Counted from the stretch's first letter, positions 44,798 to 53,810 are shown. The stretch is DNA of 64,000 bases from Brevibacterium sp. W7.2 (GCF_018137945.1 NZ_CP073089.1:620001-684000); one strand, 5' to 3'. Notes: generated by a model not told the origin, from the letters alone. Numbers and translations: made by a program.

Positions 44798-45816
44798 GAT
44801 TCCGTGTCGACTCCCTCACCGCCTTCGCCGCCTCCGCCCTGAGCGCCTGCGAGGTGCCCGGCGCCGACGCCGCGCTGACCGCCCGCTCGCTCGTCCAGGC
44901 CGATCAGCGCGGCATCCACTCCCACGGACTGCTGCGCCTCCCGCTCTACGTCAGCGCGCTCACCGCCGGAGGGATCGCGGCGCAGCCCCAGGTCTCCTTC
45001 GTCCGGGACAACGGCGCCTCCGCCGTCCTGAACGGAGGCAGCGGCCTCGGCCAGGTCGTCATGCAGACCGCCGTCGACTGGACCCTCGAACGGGCCCCGG
45101 ATCACGGGGTGAGCTGCGTGGCCGTGGAGAACTCGAGCCACTACGGGGCCGGCGCGTTCTGGACCGACCAGCTCGCGGCACGGGGCATCTTCAGCCTGCT
45201 CACCTCGACGACCGGCCCGACCGCGGCCGTCCACGGCGGGAGCGCGAAGGTCATCGGGACGAACCCGCTCACCCTGGCCGCCCCGACCGCCGACGGCGAG
45301 CCGCTCACCGTCGACATGGCCACCTCGGCGGGAGCCTTCGGCAAGGTCATCGCCGCCCGCAATGCCGGACGCGACATCCCCGCCGGCTGGGCCGTCGACG
45401 CCGAGGGACGTCCGACGACGGACCCGTCCGCCGCCGCCGAAGGCGCGCTCGTGCCCTTCGGCGGCCACAAGGGGTCAGGACTCGCGGTGCTGCTCGAGGC
45501 GCTGAGCGGAGCGCTGACCGGAGCGACGTTCGCCCACGAGACGCAGGACATCTGGGACAACCCCGCCTCGGCGATGAACAACGGCCATCTCCTCATCGCG
45601 CTCGACGCCGCGGCGTTCAACGGGCGTGAGACCGCCGAGGCGAAGGTGAGCGCCCTCGGCGCCGCCATCCGGGACTCCGGCACCGACGTGCGCCTGCCCG
45701 GCGAGATCGAACACGAGACCGAAGCAGCTCAGGCCGAGAGCGTCGACCTCGACGATTCCACCGCCGCGGCGCTCACCGCGCTCGCCGACCAACTCGGCCT
45801 CACCCGACCGCAGTGA
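44794..45816 (+). CDS. Ldh2-family (malate/L-lactate/ureidoglycolate-type) NAD(P) dehydrogenase
   Basis: 340 residues. The family motifs are ADQRGIHSHGLLRLPLYV, SCVAVENSSHYGAGAFW with the catalytic histidine, TGPTAAVHGGSAKVIGTNPLTLAAP and FGGHKGSGLAVLLEALSGAL. These enzymes oxidise 2-hydroxy acids or sugar acids. It overlaps the GntR gene by 4 nt and completes the TRAP catabolic operon. Confidence 0.9.
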   Translation: MRFRVDSLTAFAASALSACEVPGADAALTARSLVQADQRGIHSHGLLRLPLYVSALTAGGIAAQPQVSFVRDNGASAVLNGGSGLGQVVMQTAVDWTLERAPDHGVSCVAVENSSHYGAGAFWTDQLAARGIFSLLTSTTGPTAAVHGGSAKVIGTNPLTLAAPTADGEPLTVDMATSAGAFGKVIAARNAGRDIPAGWAVDAEGRPTTDPSAAAEGALVPFGGHKGSGLAVLLEALSGALTGATFAHETQDIWDNPASAMNNGHLLIALDAAAFNGRETAEAKVSALGAAIRDSGTDVRLPGEIEHETEAAQAESVDLDDSTAAALTALADQLGLTRPQ

Positions 45817-45860
45817 CGCCCCTACCCGTGCCCAGCCGCGGCGACTAGACTGCACGCACG

Positions 45861-46448
45861 ATGAATGAACGCCCGTATCACCGCCCCGTGCCCCTCGCCG
45901 ATCTCGACGCCGTGAGCGACCCGAGCGACCCGGTCACCCGCTCGGAGACCTCGCATGCCACCGCCGCGCTCCTCCTCGGCGACTGCCGCGGCAACCGCGA
46001 CGAAGCCGCGACGAGGCGGTTCATCGACCTCGCCGACGACATCGGCCTCGAAGTCATCGCCGAGATGTGGTCCGCGGCCCCCGCGGTCTCAGCCCCCGGC
46101 GCGCTGTGGCGCCTCTACGCCCTGCGGGAGTGGATCGTCACCGCACCCCGCGAGGTCGCCGACCTCTTCGACCTCGGCCTGCGCCGCACCACCGAGGGCA
46201 TCGGCCTCACGGAGATCCTCGCCGGAGTCGAGGTGCCCGCCGGACCCGACGAGGTGGCCCGCGCGATCGACGAGATCCTCGCCGGCGCCTTCCGCGGCGA
46301 CGTCGTCATCGCCCTCCTGCGGGCGGGCGCCTTCGTCGGCATCTGCGCCGCCGGCGCGAACGACCCGGACACCCGCACCCGCCTGCAGCAGCTGTCGAAG
46401 GACCTCGGCGACGCGGGCATGGCCCGCCGCCACGGCGGACTCGAATGA
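45861..46448 (+). CDS. Conserved-looking alpha-helical protein of unknown function
   Basis: 195 residues, predominantly helical, Ala- and Asp-rich, without membrane segments. LWRLYALREWIVTAPREVADLFDLGL and AGAFRGDVVIALLRAGAFVG are the most structured parts. A -10-like TAGACT lies 9 bases before the ATG and there is no Shine-Dalgarno sequence, so the mRNA may have almost no leader. No family recognised. Confidence 0.65.
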   Translation: MNERPYHRPVPLADLDAVSDPSDPVTRSETSHATAALLLGDCRGNRDEAATRRFIDLADDIGLEVIAEMWSAAPAVSAPGALWRLYALREWIVTAPREVADLFDLGLRRTTEGIGLTEILAGVEVPAGPDEVARAIDEILAGAFRGDVVIALLRAGAFVGICAAGANDPDTRTRLQQLSKDLGDAGMARRHGGLE

Positions 46449-46638
46449 CGCCCGAGGTCAGGGGCATACGGGACTGAGGCGTCGCCTCGGCGGGGGAGTT
46501 CCGGTTCCCGCATTGATGCGCGCGCGAAATCCCGAGATCAGCGGTCCGGGACTGTGAGATTTTTCAACGTCGTCCGGGCATTCGCGGGGTAGACGCACGG
46601 CGAGGAAGCGGTATCGTGGGAAGCGGCCCTCGGGCCAA
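46449..46638. other. Intergenic region before the structured pit leader
   Basis: No gene seen. A -10-like TATCGT at 46612-46617 would start a transcript near 46624, just ahead of the structured segment. No convincing terminator was found for the upstream gene. Confidence 0.35.
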
Positions 46639-46727
46639 CCGGACGTTGGATCGTTGAAGCCCCGGGCTCCAACCTCAGCCGCTTCGAGCGGCCTATCGCC
46701 GAGAGGCGCTCTCGGTTCAGCGTCCGG
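46625..46727 (+). ncRNA. Structured 5' leader of DUF47-pit (possible riboswitch-like element)
   Basis: A 7-bp closing stem (CCGGACG 46639-46645 with CGTCCGG 46721-46727) encloses three hairpins: TTGGA/TCCAA (46646-46650 and 46668-46672), GCCGC/GCGGC around TTCGA (46678-46692) and CCGAGAG/CTCTCGG (46699-46705 and 46709-46715). A GGCC/GGCC hairpin precedes it. The layout is a four-way junction of about 89 nt. It is not a tRNA, since it lacks a T arm. I match it to no riboswitch class I know. Confidence 0.5.
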
Positions 46728-46795
46728 GTCATAACTTCACCACAGAGCATTGGCGCGACATGCACACCGTCCGGCGGCGGGGCAGGAGGAATCGC

Positions 46796-47416
46796 ATGCG
46801 GCTGCGACGGGTACCGCAGGACACCGTGTTCTACGAGCGGATGGCCGATCTCGTCGGACAGATGCGGCAGTGCAATCTCGTCCTCGCCGAACTCTCCGGC
46901 TCCGATGTCGGACAGCGTCGTGAAGTCGCCGACCAGCTCAGGGAGATCGGCGATCGTGCCGATGAGGACATGGGTGCGGTGCTGCGGGCGCTGCGCGAGA
47001 ACTACATCACCCCGTTCGACCGCTACGATCTCTACCTCCTGTGCCATCACATGCGCGAGATCTGCCATCTCCTCCACGGGGCCGGATTCGTCCTCGCCTC
47101 GGAGGCCTTCGACACTCTGCCCTCGGGCGTGCTCGAGACCCTGGCCGTCCTGTCGAACCAGACCGACCACACCTCGCGGATGGTGTCGAAGCTGCCGGGC
47201 AAACTCGACCAGTGGGACTACGTCGACGCGATCAACCGGCTCACCCACCAGGTCGAGACCCTCCAGTGGCGGATGTCCGACGCCGTGCCGAACTCGAAGC
47301 GCGGCCTCACCTACATGGCCGCCGTGTCCCAGCTCGGGCAGGCATTCGTCCGCGCCGCCCACGGCTTCACCGAACTCGGCAAGGTCGTCGCCTCGATCGC
47401 GATCAAGGAATCCTGA
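46796..47416 (+). CDS. DUF47 (PhoU-like) accessory protein of Pit
   Basis: 206 residues, all helical. MRQCNLVLAELSG, NYITPFDRYDLYLLCHHMREICHLLHG and DAINRLTHQVETLQWRM fit the DUF47/PhoU-like family with its metal-binding acidic and histidine residues. These proteins are nearly always encoded just before a Pit phosphate transporter, as here, and modulate it. AGGAGG precedes ATG 46796; a frame from 46760 has no such site. Confidence 0.9.
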   Translation: MRLRRVPQDTVFYERMADLVGQMRQCNLVLAELSGSDVGQRREVADQLREIGDRADEDMGAVLRALRENYITPFDRYDLYLLCHHMREICHLLHGAGFVLASEAFDTLPSGVLETLAVLSNQTDHTSRMVSKLPGKLDQWDYVDAINRLTHQVETLQWRMSDAVPNSKRGLTYMAAVSQLGQAFVRAAHGFTELGKVVASIAIKES

Positions 47417-47419
47417 TCC

Positions 47420-48433
47420 GTGGAGCTGCTCTTGGCGGGAGTCATCGTCGCCGCGGTGATCTTCGCCGGGTCCAACGGGTTCCATGATGCGGCGCTGACG
47501 ATCGGCAACGCCGTCGTCGGACGCGCGCTCAGCCCGAAATGGGCACTCGGACTCGCGGTCGTCTTCAACTTCATCGGCGCCCTCCTCGGTGAGGGCATCG
47601 CCATCGTCGTCGCCAACCAGATCGTCCAGTTCGCCGGTGCCGCCGACGCCATCCTCCTGTGCATCCTCATCGCCTTCGTCTCCGCGACGGCCTGGAGTCT
47701 CTTCACCTATTGGCTCGCCCTGCCGGTGTCGTCGACGCACTGCCTCATCGGCGGACTCATCGGCGCCGGCATCGTCCTCGGGTTCGCCCTCGACATGCGC
47801 GAGGCCTTCGACTCCGTCGTGCTCCCGCTGCTCCTCTCACCGCTCCTCGGCTTCCTCCTCGCCTGGGCGCTCACCCTGCTGCTGTCGAAGATCTTCGCCT
47901 CGACCCCGTCGAAGCCGCTCTTCCGCAGCGCCCGGATGGTCGACTCGGTGCTCACCTGCTCGCTCTCGCTCGTCCACGGCGTGCAGGACGCGCAGAAGAC
48001 GGCGGCCCTCGTCATGGTCGCCATCGTCGCCGTCCAGACCGCGCCGGGGGAGAGGGTCGACGTCATCGACATCACCTGGCCGGTGCGCATCATCATTGCG
48101 CTCGCGCTGGCGCTCGGCACCGGCCTGAGCGGGTGGCGGGTCGTGCGCACGCTCTCGGTGCGGATGGCGAAGCTCGACCCGGTCAAGTCCGTCGCCGCCG
48201 ACGGTGCCGCCGCCGTGCTCATGTACATCGCGGCCCTCATCATGCGGGTGCCGGTGTCGCTGACCTTCGTGCTCGGCTCGGCGATCCTCGGCACGCAGTA
48301 CGCGGGCCGGAAGGGGCATCCGCGCGCCCGCTACTTCGTCCCGATGTTCGGGGTATGGCTGCTGACGATTCCCGCCGCGGCGCTGCTCGCGATCGTCATC
48401 GGACTCATCGTCAAGGTCTCCATCGGGACGTGA
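47420..48433 (+). CDS. pit: Low-affinity inorganic phosphate transporter (PiT family)
   Basis: 337 residues, about ten helices. Both PiT signature halves are present: FAGSNGFHDAALTIGNAVV near the N-terminus and SLVHGVQDAQKTAALVMV in the second half. SSTHCLIGGLIGAGIV is also typical. It transports metal-phosphate with protons. GTG 47420 is 3 bp after the DUF47 stop, so the two are one operon. Confidence 0.92.
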   Translation: MELLLAGVIVAAVIFAGSNGFHDAALTIGNAVVGRALSPKWALGLAVVFNFIGALLGEGIAIVVANQIVQFAGAADAILLCILIAFVSATAWSLFTYWLALPVSSTHCLIGGLIGAGIVLGFALDMREAFDSVVLPLLLSPLLGFLLAWALTLLLSKIFASTPSKPLFRSARMVDSVLTCSLSLVHGVQDAQKTAALVMVAIVAVQTAPGERVDVIDITWPVRIIIALALALGTGLSGWRVVRTLSVRMAKLDPVKSVAADGAAAVLMYIAALIMRVPVSLTFVLGSAILGTQYAGRKGHPRARYFVPMFGVWLLTIPAAALLAIVIGLIVKVSIGT

Positions 48434-48583
48434 CGGCATCCGTCGGGGCGTGACGGTTTTCGTCTGAATGTCAGGGTTTCGGCCGAGACGTTACGGTTTT
48501 CACCTGAACGTCAGGGTCTCCGCCGGGGCGTGGCGGTTTTCATCTGAACGTTAGGGTTTCGGCAGGGACGTGAGGGTTTGGGG
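48429..48583. repeat. 40-bp tandem repeat array downstream of pit
   Basis: Three 40-bp units start at 48449, 48489 and 48529, with partial units on both sides. Each unit holds two related halves built on CGTGACGGTTTTCGTCTGAA and TGTCAGGGTTTCGGCCGAGA. Units differ at several positions. The array starts within the pit stop region and does not encode anything obvious. Confidence 0.75.
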
Positions 48584-48759
48584 TCCGCAACACGCGGCTG
48601 ACGGAGTACCGCCAGCCGCACTGTTGGGGATGGACTGCCGGGTATCCCGCCGATCTCAGCGGCTGCGATGACAGCCGCTGAGGCCGGTGGGCCGGCGAGG
48701 GGAAGGTGTGGCCGACAGAGCCGCAGCCGATCCACCCGTCGACGGCGACCCTGCCGGAA

Positions 48760-48903
48760 TCAGTGGGGCGTCGCGGTCCGCCGCCCGAGCACGAGCGCGG
48801 AGACGGCCACCGTCGCAGCGAGGACGGCAGCGGCTCCGAGGACGCCGCCGACGAGCTCGATGAGGATACGCGTCGGGCGGTTGAGTGCAGGAGCCGCGGT
48901 CAT
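48760..48903 (-). CDS. Small single-span membrane protein
   Basis: 47 residues. A short polar head leads into one helix (ILIELVGGVLGAAAVLAATVAVSALVL) and a basic end. GGAGGG lies seven bases before the ATG. It stands alone in an otherwise gene-poor kilobase. Function unknown; the good ribosome site and clean helix argue it is real. Confidence 0.5.
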   Translation of the reverse strand: MTAAPALNRPTRILIELVGGVLGAAAVLAATVAVSALVLGRRTATPH

Positions 48904-49161
48904 GGTGTTCCCTCCGGTGGCGGGCGATGGTGTCAGGGGTTCGGAGCCGTCCCCGATCCGGATGGGCCGATTTGGGAGGAAACCCTGTCGGGTGCGGGGG
49001 GCTGCTGTGTGGGGCGGCTCGAGGGAAGCCGATGGACGCACTGGGGATGCCGTGCCGGACACCCTCGACGGAAGCCGTGCCGGACGCCTTGGGGCGACGT
49101 CAGGTCCGACGTCCGAGGCCGACGTCTGGTCCGACTTCTGGTCCGACGTCCGGGCCTCCCC

Positions 49162-49211
49162 GAGGTGGATCCCGCTCGATTCTGCGCGCGATATCGAGCG
49201 GGATCCACCTC
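49162..49211. repeat. 19-bp perfect inverted repeat
   Basis: GAGGTGGATCCCGCTCGAT at 49162-49180 and its exact complement at 49193-49211, with a 12-base loop containing GCGCGCG. Confidence 0.8.
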
Positions 49212-49269
49212 AGGAACGTCGCTGCGCCGCCCGCGGACCCGGCCCCCGCCTCGGCCCCGGTGACGCCGG

Positions 49270-49343
49270 CGCCGAGACCGCCACTTGTCGCCGAGACCGA
49301 CGGTTCTGGCCGGCGGTCTCAATGACAAGTGGCGGTCTCGGCG
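49270..49343. repeat. 20-bp perfect inverted repeat with nested second stem
   Basis: CGCCGAGACCGCCACTTGTC at 49270-49289 is exactly complementary to 49324-49343. Inside, GAGACCG (49293-49299) pairs with CGGTCTC (49314-49320). The GCCGAGACCG block thus occurs twice on each side. It resembles an extragenic palindromic repeat. Confidence 0.8.
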
Positions 49344-49462
49344 GAGGGGAGCGGCTCAGTCCACTGTCGAGGAAGCCTCCGGTTCCCACGGCGGCATGGC
49401 AGATGCGAAGAGCCGGACCGGGCACGATGCCCGATCCGGCTCTCTCACTCGGCGGTGCAGGA

Positions 49463-50242
49463 TCATCCGAAGCGACCGGAGATGTAGTTCTCGGTCTCTT
49501 CCTTGTCCGGGTTGGAGAAGATCGTCGAGGTGTCGTTGAACTCGATGAGCTTGCCGGGCTTGCCGGTGCCGGCGATGTTGAAGAACGCCGTCTTGTCCGA
49601 CACGCGCGCGGCCTGCTGCATGTTGTGGGTGACGATGACGACTGTGTACTTGTCCTTGAGGTCGTTGATGAGGTCCTCGATCGCCAGCGTCGAGATCGGG
49701 TCGAGGGCCGAGCAGGGCTCGTCCATGAGGAGGACCTCGGGCTCGACGGCGATCGCGCGGGCGATGCACAGACGCTGCTGCTGGCCGCCGGAGAGTCCCG
49801 AGCCGGGCAGGTTGAGACGGTCCTTGACCTCGTTCCACAGGTTCGCGCCCTTGAGCGCGCGTTCGGTGAGATCGTCGGCGTCGGTCTTCGACATGCGCTT
49901 GTTGTTGAGGCGCACCCCGGCGAGCACGTTCTCCTTGATGCTCATCGTCGGGAACGGGTTGGCCCGCTGGAAGACCATGCCGACCTCGCGGCGGACGTTG
50001 ACCGGGTCGACGCCGGCGCCGTAGATGTTGTTGCCGTCCATGAGGACCTCACCCTTGACGCTGGCGCCGGGGATGACCTCGTGCATGCGGTTGAGCGTGC
50101 GCAGCACGGTCGACTTGCCGCAGCCGGAGGGGCCGATGAACGCGGTCACCGACCGCGGTTTGATGTGCATGGAGACATCGTCGACGGCCTGGAAGTCGCC
50201 GTAGTAGATGTCGAGATCCTTGATGTCGATCTGCTTGGACAT
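49463..50242 (-). CDS. pstB: Phosphate ABC importer ATPase
   Basis: 259 residues. Walker [10 protein letters not shown], signature [16 protein letters not shown], Walker [13 protein letters not shown] and the H-loop [15 protein letters not shown] are intact. [17 protein letters not shown] and [16 protein letters not shown] are PstB-typical. It is the last gene of the pst operon, 109 bp after pstA. Confidence 0.96.
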   Translation of the reverse strand: MSKQIDIKDLDIYYGDFQAVDDVSMHIKPRSVTAFIGPSGCGKSTVLRTLNRMHEVIPGASVKGEVLMDGNNIYGAGVDPVNVRREVGMVFQRANPFPTMSIKENVLAGVRLNNKRMSKTDADDLTERALKGANLWNEVKDRLNLPGSGLSGGQQQRLCIARAIAVEPEVLLMDEPCSALDPISTLAIEDLINDLKDKYTVVIVTHNMQQAARVSDKTAFFNIAGTGKPGKLIEFNDTSTIFSNPDKEETENYISGRFG

Positions 50243-50351
50243 GTGGTGTCACCTCTCTGGAGACGTGTGAAGCGTGAAGCGTGTGGTGCGGGGATCCGCG
50301 CCGAGGCGGCCGGCGCCTGACATCGCCCGCCGGGGCTGCGTGTCGGTCAGT

Positions 50352-51494
50352 TCATCGGCCGGCCTTGGGGGCGAGGACCTTGGCGATGAAGCGGGCCAGC
50401 AGGTTGAGGAGCATGACGAGGATGACGAGGACGAGGGCCGCGGCCCACGCGCGCTCGGAGCTCGCCAGCGCCGCGTCACCCGGGGACACGGGTCGCAGCT
50501 GCGAATCATAGATGTAGGTCGGCAGCGTCGACATCCAGCCGGAGAAGAGGTTCCAGTTGAGCGTCTTCGCGAATCCGGCGGTGACCATGATCGGGGCGGT
50601 CTCGCCGATGACGCGGGCGATCGCGATCGTCACACCGGAGAGGATGCCGGAGACCGAGGTCGGGAGGACGACCTTGACGATCGTCTTCCACTTCGGCACG
50701 CCGAGAGCGTACGAGGCCTCACGGAGGTCCATCGGCACCAGGCGGAGGATCTCCTCGGTGTTGCGCACGACGATCGGGATCATCAGCACCGACAGCGCCA
50801 CCGAGGCGGTGAAGCCCGTCTTCGCGCTGCCTGTCGCATCCGGCATGACGAGCCCGAGGATCGTCGAGAAGAGCGCGAAGGCGAAGAGACCGGCGACGAT
50901 CGACGGGATGCCCGTCATCACGTCGACGAGGAAGGTGATGGCCTTGCCGAGGCGGTTCTTGCCCGCGTACTCGACGAGGTAGATCGCGGTGAGCACACCG
51001 ATCGGGATGGAGATCACGCAGGCGGCGAACGTGATGAGCACGGTGCCGACGATCGCGTGGTAGAAGCCGCCGGCCAGGGAGGCCTCACCGGCGACGTACT
51101 GCTGGTCGAGCACGCCCTTCATGCCGAGCATCGTGCGGGTGAGCAGATCGACGTTGATCGCCGCTCCGCCCTTCGAAACGGTCAGCCACAGCAGCGACAC
51201 GAGGGGCACGCACGCGAGGACGAAGGTCGAGGTGACGATCGTCGTGGCGACGCGGTCGACGGCTTTGCGCCGACCCTCGTAGGCGCCGGAGATGATGAGC
51301 ACCGCGGCGAGGTTGATGACGCCGGCGATGATCGCGGCGATGGCGACGGAGAAGCCGCCGGTCGCCACGACGGTGATGCCGATGCCGACGATGATCGAGG
51401 CCGCCGCGATGATCCAGGGGGTCGCCTTGGGCAGCTGCTTCGACGTCAGCGAACGGGTCTTGGTTGTCGCATTGTCCGAGGTCGTCAACATCAT
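50352..51494 (-). CDS. pstA: Phosphate ABC importer permease PstA
   Basis: 380 residues with about 80 extra N-terminal residues containing two additional hydrophobic helices ahead of the six-helix permease core. EEILRLVPMDLREASYALGVPKWKTI is the ATPase-docking loop and ARVIGETAPIMVTAGF follows. ATG 51494 overlaps the pstC stop by one base (TGATG). Confidence 0.93.
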   Translation of the reverse strand: MMLTTSDNATTKTRSLTSKQLPKATPWIIAAASIIVGIGITVVATGGFSVAIAAIIAGVINLAAVLIISGAYEGRRKAVDRVATTIVTSTFVLACVPLVSLLWLTVSKGGAAINVDLLTRTMLGMKGVLDQQYVAGEASLAGGFYHAIVGTVLITFAACVISIPIGVLTAIYLVEYAGKNRLGKAITFLVDVMTGIPSIVAGLFAFALFSTILGLVMPDATGSAKTGFTASVALSVLMIPIVVRNTEEILRLVPMDLREASYALGVPKWKTIVKVVLPTSVSGILSGVTIAIARVIGETAPIMVTAGFAKTLNWNLFSGWMSTLPTYIYDSQLRPVSPGDAALASSERAWAAALVLVILVMLLNLLARFIAKVLAPKAGR

Positions 51495-52495
51495 CAACTG
51501 CCCTTCACGGAAGTCTTGGCAACGATTGCGCGGGCCGCCATGTTCACCAGCAGGGTGATGACGAAGAGGACGAGGCCGATCGAGATGAGCTCGGACAGGC
51601 GCAGTCCTGCGGCCTCAGGGAAGTTCTGCGCGATCTCCGAGGCGATGGTCTGGTTGCCGCTGACGAGCAGCGACGCGGTGAGCAGGCCGGGGGATAGGAT
51701 CATCGCGACGGCCATCGTCTCACCGAGGGCGCGGCCGAGTCCGAGCATCGTCGCCGAGGCGATGCCCGACTTGCCGAACGGCAGCACTGCCATGCGGATC
51801 ATCTCCCAGCGGGTGGCGCCGAGCGCGAGCGCCGCCTCCTCCTGCAGGCGCGGGGTCTGGAGGAAGATCTCGCGGGTCAGCGAGGTGATGATCGGCAGGA
51901 TCATGATCGAGAGAACGAGGGAGGCGGTGAGCAGCGTGCGACCGGTGCTCGAGATCGCGCCGTCGGCGCCGGGGGCGAAGATCGGGATCCACCCGAACCA
52001 CGTTGCGAGCCACCCGTAGAAGCCGGTGAGGTTGCCGGCGAGCGTGAGGCCCCAGAGGCCGTAGACGACCGAGGGGATGGCGGCGAGCAGGTCGATGACG
52101 TAGCCGAGGGCCGGGGCGAGCCGGCGCGGAGCCATGTGCGTCGTGAAGAGCGCGATGCCGAGCGCGAACGGGGTCGCGACGACGAGGGCGATCGCCGAGG
52201 ACACGAGCGTGCCGATGACGAGCGGCCACACATAGGCGAAGAAGCCGTTGCCGCCGGTGATCGCGCTCGGATCGGTGAGCTGGGCCTCGATCGTTTCGCT
52301 CGACTGCGCGAGGAGGAAGAGGGCGACGCCGGCCAGGGTGAGAAGGATCAGGATGCCGGCGGCGAGCGTCGCGCCGGAGAAGATGCGGTCGCCGGGCCGG
52401 ACAACGGCCTTGGGCGCCCTGGCCGGGGCCGCCTGGGCGCTCGGCTGAGGCGCGCCGGCCGGGTCTGCCTCAGTGGTCTGTGTGCTGGTCGGCAC
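51494..52495 (-). CDS. pstC: Phosphate ABC importer permease PstC
   Basis: 333 residues. A Pro/Ala-rich N-terminus precedes six helices. The docking loop LQEEAALALGATRWEMIRMAVLPFGKSG and the following LGRALGETMAVAMIL are typical of PstC. It is coupled to pstA and separated from pstS by a strong hairpin. Confidence 0.95.
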   Translation of the reverse strand: MPTSTQTTEADPAGAPQPSAQAAPARAPKAVVRPGDRIFSGATLAAGILILLTLAGVALFLLAQSSETIEAQLTDPSAITGGNGFFAYVWPLVIGTLVSSAIALVVATPFALGIALFTTHMAPRRLAPALGYVIDLLAAIPSVVYGLWGLTLAGNLTGFYGWLATWFGWIPIFAPGADGAISSTGRTLLTASLVLSIMILPIITSLTREIFLQTPRLQEEAALALGATRWEMIRMAVLPFGKSGIASATMLGLGRALGETMAVAMILSPGLLTASLLVSGNQTIASEIAQNFPEAAGLRLSELISIGLVLFVITLLVNMAARAIVAKTSVKGS

Positions 52496-52544
52496 AGCTG
52501 CTCCTCATGTCGCAGGTGGGGATCCGCAGCGGATCGTGGGCACC

Positions 52545-52578
52545 GAAGAGCGGCGTAGCGGGAGCTACGCCGCTCTTC
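52545..52578 (-). terminator. Intercistronic hairpin between pstS and pstC
   Basis: Perfect 15-bp stem (GAAGAGCGGCGTAGC and complement) with a 4-base loop. It should partially terminate or stabilise the pstS end of the transcript, giving more PstS than permease. Confidence 0.7.
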
Positions 52579-52611
52579 GACTGTACAGAATGGCAGGTCA
52601 AAGCGTCAGTT

Positions 52612-53715
52612 TCAGCCGGAGACCTGGATGGTGTCGAGGACGGAGTTGATCTGGTCGCGGAGGTCGCTCGAGATCGGAGCGGAACCGGCCGACTCAGCAG
52701 CCGAGGCCTGTCCCTCTTCCGAGACGACGTACTGCTCCCACGCCTTGACCATGTCGACGGTGTTCTGGTCCGAGTAGGACGAGCACACGATGTGGTAGGA
52801 GACGAGGACGATCGGGTAGGCGCCCGACTCGGTGGTGTCGCGAGCGAGGTCGAAGGCGAGGTCGCCCTCACCACGGCCCGAGACCGTCTCCGAGGCGTCG
52901 AGGACCTTCGAGGCGGCCTCCGGGGAGAGCTCGACGAATTCCTCGCCGACCTTGACCTTCGCCGAGGTGAGCGAACCGACGGCCGAGGCGTCGGCGTAGC
53001 CGATCGCACCGTTGGTGTCGGTCACGGTCTGGACGACGCCGTCGGTGCCCTGGGCGGCTTCGCCGCCGTAGGCGCCGGGCCAGTTGCCGTCGGGATCCTC
53101 GTCCCAGACGTCACCGGCGGTCGCCTTGAGGTACTCGGTGAAGTTCTCCGTGGTGCCCGAGTCGTCGGCGCGGTGCACGGCGGTGATGTTGAGGTCGGGC
53201 AGGGTCGCATCCGGGTTGTCGGCGGCGATGGCCTCGTCGTTCCAGTTCGTGATGTCGCCCTTGAAGATGCCGGCGATCGTGGCGGGCGAGAGGTTGAGCG
53301 AGTCGACGCCCTCGACGTTGAACGCCACGGCGATCGGGGAGATGTAGACGGGGAACTCGAAGGCTCCGTCGGGGCCGCAGACTTCCTGCGTCTGGGCGAT
53401 CTCTTCGTCGTCGAGGTAGGCGTCGGAACCGGCGAACTGCGCGTTGCCGGCGAGGAACTGCTCGCGGCCGGCACCCGAGCCGTCGGGCGAGTAGTTGACC
53501 GTGACGCCGGAGTTCTGGGAGGTGAAGTCGGCTGTCCACGCATCCATCGCCGCCTTCTGCGAGGAGGCGCCGATGCCGGTGAGAGTGCCCTGCAGGTCGC
53601 TTTCGCCGCCGCCGCTGGCGGATTCGCCGGTGGCGGAGGTTCCGCCACACGCCGAGAGGGTGAGAGCGCCGACTGCGAGGAATGCAGCGGAGGGGGCAAG
53701 ATGCTTCAGCTTCAC
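52612..53715 (-). CDS. pstS: Phosphate-binding lipoprotein
   Basis: 367 residues. The lipoprotein signal ends in LTLSACGG. The mature protein has PstS features: LTGIGASSQKAAMDAW, VNYSPDGSGAGREQFL, FAGSDAYLDDEE and HRADDSGTTENFTEYL (phosphate-binding residues). GTG 53715 is preceded by AAAGG; a TTG/CTG-type start eight codons earlier is less likely. Confidence 0.95.
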   Translation of the reverse strand: MKLKHLAPSAAFLAVGALTLSACGGTSATGESASGGGESDLQGTLTGIGASSQKAAMDAWTADFTSQNSGVTVNYSPDGSGAGREQFLAGNAQFAGSDAYLDDEEIAQTQEVCGPDGAFEFPVYISPIAVAFNVEGVDSLNLSPATIAGIFKGDITNWNDEAIAADNPDATLPDLNITAVHRADDSGTTENFTEYLKATAGDVWDEDPDGNWPGAYGGEAAQGTDGVVQTVTDTNGAIGYADASAVGSLTSAKVKVGEEFVELSPEAASKVLDASETVSGRGEGDLAFDLARDTTESGAYPIVLVSYHIVCSSYSDQNTVDMVKAWEQYVVSEEGQASAAESAGSAPISSDLRDQINSVLDTIQVSG

Positions 53716-53810
53716 GAAGTTGCCTTTCTGATTGAGCACACGTTTTCGAGCGATCCCGAACGTTCACCGACAACGCTAAGGATGATGTGTAAAGCGAGGG
53801 GAGTGGCTCA

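Larger units (their letters stand above)
48904..49462. other. Gene-free stretch rich in palindromes
   Basis: No coding signal. It has short direct repeats of TCCGACGTC near 49105-49150 and two very large inverted repeats at 49162-49211 and 49270-49343. Confidence 0.6.

Noticed and set aside
46639..46727. Novel tRNA or class II tRNA in the pit leader
   Set aside because: It has a 7-bp closing stem and three arms, but no T-loop GTTCRA next to the 3' strand and no plausible anticodon arm.
46715..46745. Pho box upstream of DUF47-pit
   Set aside because: GTTCAG and CTTCACC occur but not at 11-bp spacing, and they overlap the structured leader.
48429..48583. CRISPR-like array
   Set aside because: Units are contiguous, with no unique spacers, and no cas genes are nearby.
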